A stretch of DNA of 64,000 nucleotides from Sediminibacterium sp. (GTDB lineage: Bacteria > Bacteroidota > Bacteroidia > Chitinophagales > Chitinophagaceae). Numbering within the stretch: the first letter of the stretch is position 1; every line of letters begins with the position of its first letter. Where the stretch lies: contig NZ_JAHVAA010000014.1 in assembly GCF_019264485.1 (NCBI RefSeq), forward strand, positions 186,001-250,000. The letters run 5' to 3'. A program made the position numbers and the translations under genes. Positions 33,609 to 43,496 of the stretch are shown piece by piece. The notes below the pieces were generated by a model. That model saw only the letters and a list, made by a program, of their open reading frames with translations. It made no database searches and was not told where the DNA came from.

Positions 33609-36600
33609 TTATTTAATATTGATTACAGGCACCTGTTTTTCATTGATGAGTTTATTCAGGGCTTTCACATCATTTTCCATTACAGCTTTTAGTTTAGCCA
33701 GCTGAGCATCTGCCTGGCCGGCCATTTCTGCAAATGCTTCCTTCACCTGCCTGCTTGGCGGGTTTTGTCCACTGGAAGCAACACCGTATAAACCTGAAAG
33801 TTTATCATTCAGTCGAATAGGGAAATTCAATACATCCTGACTGCTTTTTGCTTTGGTTTGGTAGAGTGCTTCTTCTACAGCAGTAATTTTTTTATTGATA
33901 CTGTCTGCAAAAGATTTTATTTCTCTATTACCATCCAGTCGGCCGGTAAATTCACTCATCTGTGTTCTTAAGGCACGGATATTTTTGATGGCTCTTTGTA
34001 CTTCGCTGAATTTATCGCGTACCTGTAAAAGAAAACTTAGTTGCTCGTCGTATTCTGCTTCTGTAGTGGCATAATTTGGATTGGCTTTAATTTCAAAAGG
34101 AACATCTACAGAGTCTTTACCATAACGAATACGAGCTTTGTATTTTCCTGGGGCAGCTTTGGCGGCGCCAATACCTCCAGTCCACAAAATCAGTCCTTCC
34201 AAACGTTCAGCCGGTGGATATAACATATCCCATTCAAACTGGTTGATACCGTTACTGAATTCTATCCTGTCGGTTAATTCTCTTGCGTTTTTACTGAATG
34301 TGCGAATGGGTTTCGACTGTTTATCAAAAACAGTGACAGAGACCCTGGCGCTATCTGTTACCCCTTTCAGGTAATAGTTAATAACTACGCCCGAAGCCGG
34401 ATTCATTCCCATATTGGTAACTACCCCGCCAAAATTTCTTCTGCCTCTTCCGCCACCTTCCGATCTGTAAACGGTATTTACATCAAATACATACAGGTTT
34501 TTATCAAGTACAGCTGCATTCATCTGTTGAACAACACTCAGGTCGTCCAATACCCAAAATGCACGACCCTGTGTAGCAACGATCAAATCATTTTCTTTGA
34601 TGGTAAGATCTGTAATAGGTGTCTCAGGTAAATTCAACTGAAATTTTTTCCAGTTGGCACCATCGTCATAACTGATATACATACCATATTCCGTTCCTGC
34701 ATACAACAAACCGGGTCTTTTTTTATCCGCACGCATGGCCCTGGTGAAATGCATTTTATCAATTCCATTTACAATCTTCTTCCATGTTTTACCATAATCT
34801 TCTGTTTTAAAGATATAAGGTGTAAAATCATCCAGTTTATACTTTGTTCCTACCACATAAGCCGTTCCTTTTTTAAATGGATCTGTTTCAATACAGTTCC
34901 ACATCATCCATTTACCAGCATCTGCCGGTGTTACATTTTCCCAGTTCTTACCCCCATCTTTACTTACATGTAATAACCCATCATCGCTGCCGGTCCATAA
35001 TAAATCTTTTTCCAAACCGGATTCTGTTGCGGTGAAAATGGTACAATAATATTCAACTGAAGTATTGTCTTTTGTAATAGGTCCGCCGCTTGATGCCTGA
35101 CGGGTTTTATCATTGGTAGTTAAATCAGGACTGATCATTTCCCAGCTTTGTCCTTCATTTTCGCTTACGAATAAATGGTTACCTGCTGTATACAGTCGTT
35201 TCGGATTATGTGGTGAAAAGAAAATGGGGAAATTCCATTGGAAACGATATTTCAAAACATCGGCACCGGCACCCATCGGGTTATCGGGCCAAACGTTGAT
35301 GGCACGGTTTTCGCCTGTTCTGTGATCGAGTCTTGCCAGATAACCACCATAATTACCTCCATATACAATATCCGGATTCAATGGATCGGCTACTACATAA
35401 CCGCTTTCTGAACCTGCTGTTGTTTCCCAATCGCGGTCGGTAATACCGGCACCTGCGGTTCTGCTTCTCATTCGGATAGTAGAGTTATCCTGTTGTGCAC
35501 CAAGAATACGATAAGGATGTGCATTATCGGTAGACACACGGTAAAACTGTCCGGTAGGTTGGTTATCCATACTGCTCCAGTTCTCTCCTCCGTCGAAACT
35601 CACCTGCCCGCCGCCATCATCGGCAACAATCATACGATTTCCATTTTCAGGATCAATCCACAGATCATGATGGTCGCTATGCGGTGTTCTTACACTCTGA
35701 AAAGTTCTGCCTCCATCACGACTGCGCATAAAACCTACATTGAGTGCATATACCAGGTTTTCATTTTTCGGATCAACAAATACTTTGCTGTAATACCATG
35801 CACGCTGACGAATATTATTATCGCTGCTCGCGAGTGTCCATGTTTCTCCTGCATCATTACTGGTATATAAACCACCATTTGCATTTTCAATGATGGCATA
35901 TACTTTATCCGTATTAGACGGAGCCACAGCCACACCTACAATTCCCCAGACACCTTTGGGAAATCCTTTAGCAGTACTGATATTAGTCCATGTTTCACCA
36001 CCATCATTACTTTTATAAATACCACTTCCTTCACCGCCGCTTTCAAGACTATGTGGGGTACGGATTAACCTCCACATACCCGCATACATCACATTAGGAT
36101 TTACAGGATCAATAACCAGGTCTGAGGCACCGGTCTGGTTATTCACGTATAATACTTTCTTCCAGCTCTTGCCACCGTCTGTTGTTTTAAATACACCGCG
36201 TTCTTCATTCGGCCCAAATAAATGTCCTAATGCTGCCACCCATACCGTATTCGGATCACGTGGATGTATGATAATACGAATGATATGACGCCCTTCTTTT
36301 AAACCCAGGTTTTTCCAGCTACGTCCTCCATCATCGCTACGCCAGATGCCATTTAATCCTTCAGCTACATTACCACGAACCGTATTCTCTCCTTCACCTG
36401 CATAAATAATATTTTCATCAGTGTGGGCCACTGCAATTGAACCGATATTACCACCCAAGTATTTGTCACCAATATTTTTCCAGTTGCTGCCTCCATCAGT
36501 TGTTTTCCAGAGTCCACCACCTGTGGCTCCAAAGTAAAAAGTGGTTTTATTTTTATAACTACCTGCTACCGCAGCACTACGTCCTCCTTTAAAAGGACCA

Positions 36601-36749
36601 GCCAGTCGGTATTTCAGTTTGGAAAAAAATTCCGCGGAAGGATCTGCCGCAGTAACAGCATTGGTTGTTTTTTTATTATCCTGTTTCTGAGCCTGTACTG
36701 TAGTACCAAGCAGAAGAGCTGCAGAGAGCAGCCAGTAAAGTTTTTTCAT
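33609..36749 (-). CDS. BNR/sortilin-like beta-propeller secreted protein
   Basis: 1046 residues with signal peptide MKKLYWLLSAALLLGTTVQA. The N-terminal ~720 residues form two propellers with many Asp-box (S-x-D-G-G-x-x-W) motifs: TTDGGSNWKN, SDDGGRSWKN, TTDGGKSWKK, SNDGGETWTN, SKDGGKNWEN. A C-terminal region of ~280 residues is beta-rich and then helical (QLSFLLQVRDKFSEVQRAI). These proteins are often labelled glycosyl hydrolase or VPS10-like; sialidase catalytic residues are not evident, so I only call the fold. The gene upstream of its own start is the one at 36867-37742. Confidence 0.85.
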   Translation of the reverse strand: MKKLYWLLSAALLLGTTVQAQKQDNKKTTNAVTAADPSAEFFSKLKYRLAGPFKGGRSAAVAGSYKNKTTFYFGATGGGLWKTTDGGSNWKNIGDKYLGGNIGSIAVAHTDENIIYAGEGENTVRGNVAEGLNGIWRSDDGGRSWKNLGLKEGRHIIRIIIHPRDPNTVWVAALGHLFGPNEERGVFKTTDGGKSWKKVLYVNNQTGASDLVIDPVNPNVMYAGMWRLIRTPHSLESGGEGSGIYKSNDGGETWTNISTAKGFPKGVWGIVGVAVAPSNTDKVYAIIENANGGLYTSNDAGETWTLASSDNNIRQRAWYYSKVFVDPKNENLVYALNVGFMRSRDGGRTFQSVRTPHSDHHDLWIDPENGNRMIVADDGGGQVSFDGGENWSSMDNQPTGQFYRVSTDNAHPYRILGAQQDNSTIRMRSRTAGAGITDRDWETTAGSESGYVVADPLNPDIVYGGNYGGYLARLDHRTGENRAINVWPDNPMGAGADVLKYRFQWNFPIFFSPHNPKRLYTAGNHLFVSENEGQSWEMISPDLTTNDKTRQASSGGPITKDNTSVEYYCTIFTATESGLEKDLLWTGSDDGLLHVSKDGGKNWENVTPADAGKWMMWNCIETDPFKKGTAYVVGTKYKLDDFTPYIFKTEDYGKTWKKIVNGIDKMHFTRAMRADKKRPGLLYAGTEYGMYISYDDGANWKKFQLNLPETPITDLTIKENDLIVATQGRAFWVLDDLSVVQQMNAAVLDKNLYVFDVNTVYRSEGGGRGRRNFGGVVTNMGMNPASGVVINYYLKGVTDSARVSVTVFDKQSKPIRTFSKNARELTDRIEFSNGINQFEWDMLYPPAERLEGLILWTGGIGAAKAAPGKYKARIRYGKDSVDVPFEIKANPNYATTEAEYDEQLSFLLQVRDKFSEVQRAIKNIRALRTQMSEFTGRLDGNREIKSFADSINKKITAVEEALYQTKAKSSQDVLNFPIRLNDKLSGLYGVASSGQNPPSRQVKEAFAEMAGQADAQLAKLKAVMENDVKALNKLINEKQVPVINIK

Positions 36750-36792
36750 ATGCAGTATTGAAATTGGATAGGGAATTTACGAAGAAAAATGT

Positions 36793-36868
36793 AAAACAGC
36801 AGAACAGAGAAACTGAGGAATGTCCAACTTCGAAATTGATTATTGGATATTCCGCTGTTTCTCTGTTT
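36793..36868. repeat. word palindrome, family C, degenerate
   Basis: The left part AACAGAGAAAC-TGAGGAATGTCC and the right part GGATATTCC-GCTGTTTCTCTGTT form an imperfect inverted repeat around a CTTCGAAATTGATT interior. It reaches the stop codon of the gene at 36867-37742, as at 9431, with the same AAAGTGAAATAA end. Confidence 0.85.
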
Positions 36869-37742
36869 ATTTCACTTTATACCATACTTCATCCACCGGC
36901 TCATTCAGTTTGATATCAAGGTGTTCAATCAGGGTTTCAACAGAGCCAAGGCTGATGAGTTGTTTCATCGGAAATTTGATCCCGGCTATTTCTTTGTACT
37001 CGCTGTATTGAATAGACACTTTCATGCTACGTCTGCCTCCACCCATCATTCGCATGATGCTGCCAAAACCTGTCATAGCAGCAGCCATTTCATCTGCTGC
37101 GTCAACCTGTTGCACAAGGAAATTATTTTTATTAATGTAAAAAGTGCCGGTAAGACCATCTTTCATGGTCAGTTTTACTTTATAACATTCTTCTTTATTC
37201 ACTTTCGATGTGCCAAGCAATTCTGCTGTATATCCTTTTTTGGCATAATCCACCAACATGGAAAAAACACCCGCACAATCCAGTTCATGTTGTTGTTTGC
37301 GAAGATCGTCATCAGTCATTTTTGTAACCGTAGCCCCGCTACCCGACGCCCCCTGGTTACTTCCTCCACCTCTCTGTCCGCCTTGTCCACCGCCGGGGCC
37401 GCCACCAAAACCTCCCCCACCGCCAAAATTGGGCATGGCGGGTATAAGTATATAACCTGCAGTATCAGTAACCATGGTCCATGAATTACCCATGCCCATT
37501 ATTCCACCTATCTGTCTGCGGAAAAGTTTACCTCTTTCACGGATACTATTCAGGCTGATATCAAAACTTTGTCCCATCATATTCATCTTCATCACACTTT
37601 CCATCTGAAGTGTTTTGATGGCTTTCAGTTTATTTTTTCCACCATTGGCCTCTTCAAATTTGGTCATCACTTCTTCAACTGTTTGTGCAGAAGCAAAAAA
37701 TACCAACAATAAGAGACCGGTGGTCAGGATTTGTTTTTTCAT
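36867..37742 (-). CDS. secreted LolA-like / outer-membrane lipoprotein-sorting-like protein
   Basis: 291 residues from the ATG at 37742 (MKKQILTTGLLLLVFFASAQ); the longer frame to 37793 adds codons before the signal peptide. The mature start TVEEVMTKFEEANGGKNKLK followed by MESVMKMNMMGQSF is typical of the LolA/LolB-like fold family of Bacteroidota. A glycine-rich loop of about 30 residues (GGGGGFGGGPGGGQGGQRGG and beyond) interrupts the fold near residue 125. Probably periplasmic; function unknown. It is followed by the BNR protein gene on the same strand across a family C palindrome. Confidence 0.8.
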   Translation of the reverse strand: MKKQILTTGLLLLVFFASAQTVEEVMTKFEEANGGKNKLKAIKTLQMESVMKMNMMGQSFDISLNSIRERGKLFRRQIGGIMGMGNSWTMVTDTAGYILIPAMPNFGGGGGFGGGPGGGQGGQRGGGSNQGASGSGATVTKMTDDDLRKQQHELDCAGVFSMLVDYAKKGYTAELLGTSKVNKEECYKVKLTMKDGLTGTFYINKNNFLVQQVDAADEMAAAMTGFGSIMRMMGGGRRSMKVSIQYSEYKEIAGIKFPMKQLISLGSVETLIEHLDIKLNEPVDEVWYKVK

Positions 37743-37862
37743 GTTTATCTTGTTTTCTATCGTCTGTAAACTTACAGACAGTTTCGCTACCATCTCCTGA
37801 ATAAAAAAAAGATATGATGAACGGGGGAAGTGCCGGAATTATTGGTGCATCAGCAGATCTGT

Positions 37863-37870
37863 TATCTTCG
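37863..37870 (+). promoter_or_regulatory. -7 box TATCTTCG of ade
   Basis: A one-base variant of TAnnTTTG ending 4 nt before the ATG at 37875; leaderless initiation is expected. Confidence 0.6.
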
Positions 37871-37874
37871 TATC

Positions 37875-39542
37875 ATGTATCAAAACACCACTTTCAGCGT
37901 TTCGGGGCAACTTGTCGATATACGTAAAAAACAAATCTATCCGGCCACTGTTCAGGTAAAGGACGGACTAATCAGTGCCATTGAAAAACATGAAGACAAT
38001 AACGAGGTACCTGATCGGTTTATTTTACCCGGTTTTATAGACAGCCATGTTCATATTGAAAGCAGTATGCTCATCCCCTCTGAGTTTGCAAGACTGGCCG
38101 TGGTTCATGGCACAGTGGGAACGGTAAGTGACCCGCATGAGATTGCCAATGTTTGTGGTGTGGCTGGGGTTGATTATATGATTGAAAATGGCAAAAAAGT
38201 ACCGTTTAAATTTAATTTCGGTGCACCCAGTTGTGTTCCTGCCACTGTTTTTGAAACAGCAGGTGCCGCCATTGACAGTTCAGCAGTAGCGGCTCTTTTA
38301 CAAAGGCCTGAAATTGTTTACCTGAGCGAAATGATGAATTTTCCGGGCGTACTGATGAAGGACCCTGAAGTAATGAAAAAAATTGCTGCTTCACACAAAA
38401 TGGGTAAACCTGTTGATGGGCATGCTCCTGGCCTGAGGGGCGAACAGGCGAAACAATATATTGAAGCGGGCATTTCTACCGACCACGAATGTTTCACACT
38501 GGATGAAGCAATCGACAAATTACAACACGGTATGAAAATCATCATCCGTGAAGGAAGTGCTGCCAGAAATTTTGAGGCATTGATTGAACTGGTGGAAGAT
38601 CATCCCAATCATACACTTTTCTGCAGTGATGATAAACACCCGGATAGTTTGGTGGCCGGACATATCAATGAACTTTGTGCGAGAGCTGTGGCCAAGGGAA
38701 TTGATGTATTTCATGTATTGAAAGCAGCATGTGTTAATCCGGTACTTCATTATCGTTTACCTATCGGTTTATTACAGGAAACAGATCCGGCTGATTTTAT
38801 TGTAGTGAAAGACCTTTCTACTTTTGAAGTACTAGAAACCTATATCAACGGAATACTTGTGGCAAAAAACGGAAAAACATTGATTGAAAAAGTGGATGCC
38901 ACTATTATCAATCAATTTGACTGCAAACCCGTATCAAGTAACGATCTTATTATTCCGGAAACCAGCTCCCCCTCATCAGGCGGGTTTATTCCCGTAATGG
39001 AAGCATTGGAAGGACAGCTCATCACCAATAAATTATCACTTCCCGGGACATTGATGAACGGGCAATGGACAACAAATGCGAACGATGATATCCTGAAAAT
39101 GGTGGTTGTAAATCGTTACCACCAGGCACCAGTAGCTAAATGTTTCATCAAAAATATTGGTTTGAAGAAAGGCGCTATTGCTTCTTCGGTGGCGCATGAC
39201 AGTCATAATATAGTGGCTGTAGGCGTAGATGATGAAAGCCTTGCAGCAGCCATCAATCTGGTAATAAAAGAACAGGGAGGTGTGAGCTGTTATGCAACAG
39301 CAGATGAGCAGCAGGTATTGGGTTTACCTGTTGCCGGACTGATGAGTACAGAAGATGGATATAAAGTAGCAGAAGCTTATACCAATATTGACCACATGGC
39401 CAAAGAAATGGGTTCAACTTTACAGGCTCCTTTTATGACTTTAAGTTTTATGGCTTTACTCGTAATACCACATTTGAAGCTAAGCGATAAGGGATTATTT
39501 GATGGAGATCGTTTTGAATTTGTATCAGGTACTATGGCTTAA
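37875..39542 (+). CDS. ade: adenine deaminase
   Basis: 555 residues from the ATG at 37875; the upstream 15 codons overlap the promoter box. Amidohydrolase metal ligands: [11 protein letters not shown] (His58, His60). [11 protein letters not shown] and [10 protein letters not shown] are characteristic of the Ade family, which converts adenine to hypoxanthine using Fe/Mn. The C-terminal domain contains [20 protein letters not shown]. Purine salvage; upp (pyrimidine salvage) is 0.6 kb further on. Convergent with a lipoprotein gene, with only a 4-bp gap and no hairpin. Confidence 0.95.
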   Translation: MYQNTTFSVSGQLVDIRKKQIYPATVQVKDGLISAIEKHEDNNEVPDRFILPGFIDSHVHIESSMLIPSEFARLAVVHGTVGTVSDPHEIANVCGVAGVDYMIENGKKVPFKFNFGAPSCVPATVFETAGAAIDSSAVAALLQRPEIVYLSEMMNFPGVLMKDPEVMKKIAASHKMGKPVDGHAPGLRGEQAKQYIEAGISTDHECFTLDEAIDKLQHGMKIIIREGSAARNFEALIELVEDHPNHTLFCSDDKHPDSLVAGHINELCARAVAKGIDVFHVLKAACVNPVLHYRLPIGLLQETDPADFIVVKDLSTFEVLETYINGILVAKNGKTLIEKVDATIINQFDCKPVSSNDLIIPETSSPSSGGFIPVMEALEGQLITNKLSLPGTLMNGQWTTNANDDILKMVVVNRYHQAPVAKCFIKNIGLKKGAIASSVAHDSHNIVAVGVDDESLAAAINLVIKEQGGVSCYATADEQQVLGLPVAGLMSTEDGYKVAEAYTNIDHMAKEMGSTLQAPFMTLSFMALLVIPHLKLSDKGLFDGDRFEFVSGTMA

Positions 39543-39546
39543 TAAA

Positions 39547-39978
39547 TTATTCTGCTGCAGAAATATCGCCTGTAGCTTTGTTTACACTGATAGCTACACT
39601 ATCTGTTCCCTTGGGTGCAAAATATTTGGTTTTGAATTTGATGCTTTTGCCTGGGCCGATATTTTCATAAATCGTTTCCAGTCCTTCATCCAGTTTTACA
39701 CCTGTTTTACTGTAAAAGGAAAGACGCAGTTCCACGTCTTTATACCAGCATACAGTTGCTTTATTTGATATAGACCCTTTTACCACTGTTTGCCCAATCA
39801 GGTTCTTGCGATCGCTGTTACTGACGATTAAAAAACGTTGGGGGTTATTTTTTTCTTTTTCAGCCAAAGATTCTTTTACGGTTTCATAACTGCTGTTATC
39901 AAAACTTTTTTCTTTTTTATCATTTTTACAGGCAGTCAAGAAAACCAAAACGGCCAGACCAAGGGCAATTTTTTGCAT
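39547..39978 (-). CDS. lipoprotein of unknown function
   Basis: 143 residues from the ATG at 39978. The lipobox is in MQKIALGLAVLVFLTACKND. A GTG at 39996 directly after a TAATTTAG box is an alternative start adding six residues. The mature part is charged (KKEKSFDNSSYETVKESL), then an immunoglobulin-like beta-rich stretch (VKGSISNKATVCWYKDVELR ... GPGKSIKFKTKYFAP). No known domain name is assigned. Confidence 0.7.
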   Translation of the reverse strand: MQKIALGLAVLVFLTACKNDKKEKSFDNSSYETVKESLAEKEKNNPQRFLIVSNSDRKNLIGQTVVKGSISNKATVCWYKDVELRLSFYSKTGVKLDEGLETIYENIGPGKSIKFKTKYFAPKGTDSVAISVNKATGDISAAE

Positions 39979-40157
39979 AAGGGTTATTAATTTCACCTAA
40001 ATTAGGTTTTTCCCTGTTTTTATTGCGTTAAAAGAGGAGTAATGAACATACCCACAAAAATAGTTTTGGCAAGAGATTCACAGATTTAAACATAAATTTC
40101 TCATTCCAGCAGATAGATTTTAGTTTTGAAGCCTTTTCCAACCTTTATTCCCGAGTT

Positions 40158-40811
40158 ATGATTGTAAACCTTAGCCAGGAGCATAGTCTTGTGAGCAACT
40201 GGGTAGCCGAGTTAAGAGATATCAATATCCAGGGCGACCGTATGCGTTTTCGCCGGAACCTGGAACGTATTGGTGAGATTGCTGCCTATGAAATCAGCAA
40301 ACACATGCCTTTCAGCATAGTTGAAGTGCCTACCCCGCTGGGTATTCATGAAAGCAAGCGACTGGATCAGCAGCCTGTGCTGGCTACCATTCTGCGTGCC
40401 GGCCTACCCATGCACAATGGTATGCTGAACTATTTCGACAAGGCTGATAATGCTTTTGTATCTGCCTACCGCAAACACCATCGCGACGGCTCTTTTGAGA
40501 TCAGTCTCGAATATATGAGTTGCCCTTCTTTGGATGACAGGATTGTTATAATCAGTGACCCCATGCTGGCAACAGGTGCTTCTATTGTAAAAACCATTCA
40601 GTATATGAAAGACGAAGGCACCCCTAAGGAATTTCATGTAGTGGTTGCCATTGCCTGTTCGGTTGGTATTGAACTAATTCACCGCGAATGTGGCGATGAT
40701 ATTCATATCTGGTGCGGGGATATTGATGATGAACTCACAGCCAAAGGATATATTGTTCCCGGATTGGGAGATGCCGGCGATCTGGCTTTTGGCACTAAAA
40801 ATCAATCCTGA
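40158..40811 (+). CDS. upp: uracil phosphoribosyltransferase
   Basis: 217 residues. The PRPP-binding loop is DPMLATGASIVKTI, and the uracil-binding C-terminus is GYIVPGLGDAGDLAFG. QQPVLATILRAGLPM is the other conserved block. Makes UMP from uracil and PRPP. A 179-bp gap upstream shows no clear attenuator or riboswitch. Confidence 0.96.
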   Translation: MIVNLSQEHSLVSNWVAELRDINIQGDRMRFRRNLERIGEIAAYEISKHMPFSIVEVPTPLGIHESKRLDQQPVLATILRAGLPMHNGMLNYFDKADNAFVSAYRKHHRDGSFEISLEYMSCPSLDDRIVIISDPMLATGASIVKTIQYMKDEGTPKEFHVVVAIACSVGIELIHRECGDDIHIWCGDIDDELTAKGYIVPGLGDAGDLAFGTKNQS

Positions 40812-40921
40812 CCTGAGCAGCGCTCTGCCTCCTTTTCTGGTCAATCATCTACGTTAAGGACAACCTAATCTTCCTGATAACCGTATTTGATTCAATCAGA
40901 TTACCCTAAATTAGCCCCTGA

Positions 40922-41935
40922 GTGAAAAAGCTGTACCAAATAAGCTGTCTGGGATTTTTGTTGATGTTGATGAATACTGCATCAGCACAGGATCCTAATT
41001 TCTCACAGTTTTTTTCATCCCCCCTTACTTTAAACCCTGCTTTTACGGGTAAATTCTTTGGGTCTTACCGCGTTGCCGGTAATTACCGTAATCAGTGGCC
41101 CAGTATTGAGAAAGCCTATACTACCGCTACCGCCTCCGCCGATTTTCAGATCATGAAAGGCCAGATTTCGAACAATGATACCTGGGGACTTGGTTTTATG
41201 GGTTATACCGACAACAGTGCCAATGGAGCAGTTAAATTCAATTACGGATCTGTATCCACAGCTTATCATAAAGGATTAGATGAAGATGGATTTCATCAGT
41301 TAGGGGCAGGTTTTCAGGTAACCTATGCCAATATGCTGATCAACACCAATATGCTGAAATTTGAAGATCAGTTAACAACAGCTGGTTTTACCGGTGTAAC
41401 ATCAGAAGTATTTAATTCAGGGAATTTAAAAGCCAATTATGTTGACATCAATGCAGGTTTGTTATACAATGGCAGTTCAAATGAGCGAAACAATTTTTAT
41501 GTTGGAGTGAGTATGTATCATATTAACCGGCCCAAACAACAATTTACGGGTGCCAATTATATTTTGCCAACACGTACTACTGTGCATGCCGGTACTTATT
41601 TTCCTGTAGGCGCTACTACTACCTTACACCTGAGTGGTATGCAAATGTTTCAGGGAGCTGCTTCATCCACGATGATTGGTGCTGCTTTACAATTCAATGC
41701 CACCCCCGACGATATTAAATCCACCAGTTTATACGTGGGTTCATGGATGCGCTTTAAAGATGCCATTATTCCTTATGTTGGACTAGAGTTTGATGATTTC
41801 AGACTGGGTGTCAGTTACGACTATAACTCTTCTTCTTTAAAAACAGCTTCGATGAACCGCGGAGGTATTGAGCTGTCTTTAATTTATATCAGAAGACCTT
41901 CTTCAGATAAGATTGTGAATTGCCCAAAGTTTTAA
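40922..41935 (+). CDS. PorP/SprF-family type IX secretion membrane protein
   Basis: 337 residues from a GTG at 40922, 7 nt after a TAAATTAG box. Signal peptide region MKKLYQISCLGFLLMLMNTASA. The start of the mature part, QDPNFSQFFSSPLTLNPAFTGKFFGSYRVAGNYRNQW, and the end, YVGLEFDDFRLGVSYDYNSSSL, are diagnostic of the PorP/SprF beta-barrel family. SprF-like proteins attach large adhesins to the surface. No partner sprB-like gene is adjacent, but a cargo with SprB-like repeats is at 16311-18518. Confidence 0.9.
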   Translation: MKKLYQISCLGFLLMLMNTASAQDPNFSQFFSSPLTLNPAFTGKFFGSYRVAGNYRNQWPSIEKAYTTATASADFQIMKGQISNNDTWGLGFMGYTDNSANGAVKFNYGSVSTAYHKGLDEDGFHQLGAGFQVTYANMLINTNMLKFEDQLTTAGFTGVTSEVFNSGNLKANYVDINAGLLYNGSSNERNNFYVGVSMYHINRPKQQFTGANYILPTRTTVHAGTYFPVGATTTLHLSGMQMFQGAASSTMIGAALQFNATPDDIKSTSLYVGSWMRFKDAIIPYVGLEFDDFRLGVSYDYNSSSLKTASMNRGGIELSLIYIRRPSSDKIVNCPKF

Positions 41936-41938
41936 TTC

Positions 41939-42036
41939 TCTCCTCAGCGTAAACGCTGTGTCCTCCCGTTCTCTGCGGTGAGCATCCGGGTAAATTTACC
42001 GCAAAGAACAAGAGATAGCAGAGGTTACGCAGAGCG
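41939..42036. repeat. word palindrome, family A, degenerate
   Basis: TTCTCTGCGGT (41969-41979) pairs with ACCGCAAAGAA (41998-42008) at 10 of 11 positions; outside lie TCAGCGTAAACGCTG and AGAGGTTACGCAGAG words. It fills the convergent gap between the porP-like and glycosylase genes and resembles 2462-2560. Confidence 0.8.
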
Positions 42037-42037
42037 G

Positions 42038-42682
42038 TTAATTAGTTTTTTTATTATTGGGGTGTTTGGTTACATGCGGGTGGTCTTTTATGATAAAACG
42101 GTAAGGTAATAAAGCATCTTCTTCCGCATAATCAACGCCTATCCGCGGTGTGGCAATAATGGAAGAATTTTTAACACGAAAAGCGTCATCTACAATAAAT
42201 ATCGAATCACTACAGAGATCGGTTCCCGAATGTATTACCTGTATACCCAGTGCCTTCGATACATTGCCCGGCCCCCTGCCAACAGCATGATCCATTTTTG
42301 TTTTCCGCATCCTGTCCAGCATTATGTCAACACCAAGTACAGGTTCAATGCCTCTGATCAAAACAGCATGTGGAATACCCTCCACATTGGTTACTACATT
42401 AAACAGGTGATGAATACCATAACAGAGATATACATAAGCCAGTCCACCGGAAGCGTACATCACTTCCGTGCGGCTGGTATATCGACCACCATATGCATGC
42501 GATGCTTTATCAACAACACCATTATAGGCTTCTGTTTCAACAATACGACCTGCAGTTAACTGACCATCAAAACAGGAAATAAGAAGCTTGCCAATCAGCT
42601 CTTTTGCTATTTTACACACATTTTTCTGGAGGTAAAATGCAGGAAGTAATTGTTGATGTCTGTATTCTGTTGAAGCTTTCAC
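42038..42682 (-). CDS. DNA-3-methyladenine glycosylase (AAG/MPG family)
   Basis: 214 residues from a GTG at 42682, placed 4 nt after a TATGTTTA box. AGRIVETEAYNG carries the catalytic glutamate; further family blocks are DKASHAYGGRYTSRTEVMYA, GLAYVYLCYGIHHLFNVVT and AVGRGPGNVSKALGI. Removes alkylated purines from DNA. Its stop codon is next to a family A palindrome. Confidence 0.94.
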   Translation of the reverse strand: MKASTEYRHQQLLPAFYLQKNVCKIAKELIGKLLISCFDGQLTAGRIVETEAYNGVVDKASHAYGGRYTSRTEVMYASGGLAYVYLCYGIHHLFNVVTNVEGIPHAVLIRGIEPVLGVDIMLDRMRKTKMDHAVGRGPGNVSKALGIQVIHSGTDLCSDSIFIVDDAFRVKNSSIIATPRIGVDYAEEDALLPYRFIIKDHPHVTKHPNNKKTN

Positions 42683-42686
42683 TGGA

Positions 42687-42694
42687 TAAACATA
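42687..42694 (-). promoter_or_regulatory. -7 box TATGTTTA of the glycosylase gene
   Basis: A one-base variant of TAnnTTTG on the minus strand, 4 nt before the GTG start; supports both the GTG choice and leaderless initiation. Confidence 0.55.
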
Positions 42695-42731
42695 CTGAAT
42701 ACATTAACTTAGTGCATCTAAAATACCCCCG

Positions 42732-43493
42732 GTGCTCAAAGAACTCATCATTGCCATCCAATCTTATATACAGGCGCACCATTTTATTGTGCGCCATAAA
42801 CTATGGAAATGGATATTGATACCCGGTATTTTATATACCCTGCTTTTTATCACCGGCATGTATTATTTCGGACAAACAGCTTCTGATTTTATTGCCTGGA
42901 TGACACTGAAAACCGGCTTAAGAAACTGGATTGATGAATTATCAAGCAGTTTTATCGGATTTCTTTTTGTATTCGGCACCGCATTGCTATGGCTGTTACT
43001 CATGCTCCTGTATTTTTCATTATTCAAATACCTTTTCCTTATTCTCGGTTCTCCTTTATTTGCATACCTGAGTGAAAAAACAGCTTCTATTATTGAAGGA
43101 AAAGATTACCCATTCAGTTTTAAACAACTCGGAAAAGACATTCTCCGAGGCATTTCTATTGCTTTACGAAACAGTGTATGGCAGACTGTATATGTATTGG
43201 CCATTTTATTCCTGAGTTTAATACCATTGGTGGGTTGGTTAACGCCTGTGCTCGCCATTCTTGTAGAATGTTATTATTATGGATTCTCCATGCTCGACTA
43301 CAGTATGGAACGTCAGAAAAAAACACCCGCTGAAAGTATTTTTTATATTGGACATCATAAAGGATTGGCATTGGGTAATGGTGTTGTTTTTTATATGATG
43401 CATATAATACCCATTATTGGTTGGATACTCGCCCCTGCCTATGCAGTTGTGGCAGCTACCCTCAGTATTTATCCTGCCAACGCAAAGAAATAA
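42732..43493 (+). CDS. EI24/CysZ-like integral membrane protein
   Basis: 253 residues with a GTG start at 42732. Several membrane helices: ILIPGILYTLLFITGMYYFG, FIGFLFVFGTALLWLLLMLL, VYVLAILFLSLIPLVGWLTP, ending MHIIPIIGWILAPAYAVVAA. The pattern PLFAYLSEKTASIIEG and LVECYYYGFSMLDYSMER matches the EI24 (CysZ) family, some members of which move sulfate. Whether this one does is unknown. The RsmI-like gene follows after 3 bp, so they form an operon. Confidence 0.83.
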   Translation: MLKELIIAIQSYIQAHHFIVRHKLWKWILIPGILYTLLFITGMYYFGQTASDFIAWMTLKTGLRNWIDELSSSFIGFLFVFGTALLWLLLMLLYFSLFKYLFLILGSPLFAYLSEKTASIIEGKDYPFSFKQLGKDILRGISIALRNSVWQTVYVLAILFLSLIPLVGWLTPVLAILVECYYYGFSMLDYSMERQKKTPAESIFYIGHHKGLALGNGVVFYMMHIIPIIGWILAPAYAVVAATLSIYPANAKK

Positions 43494-43496
43494 AGC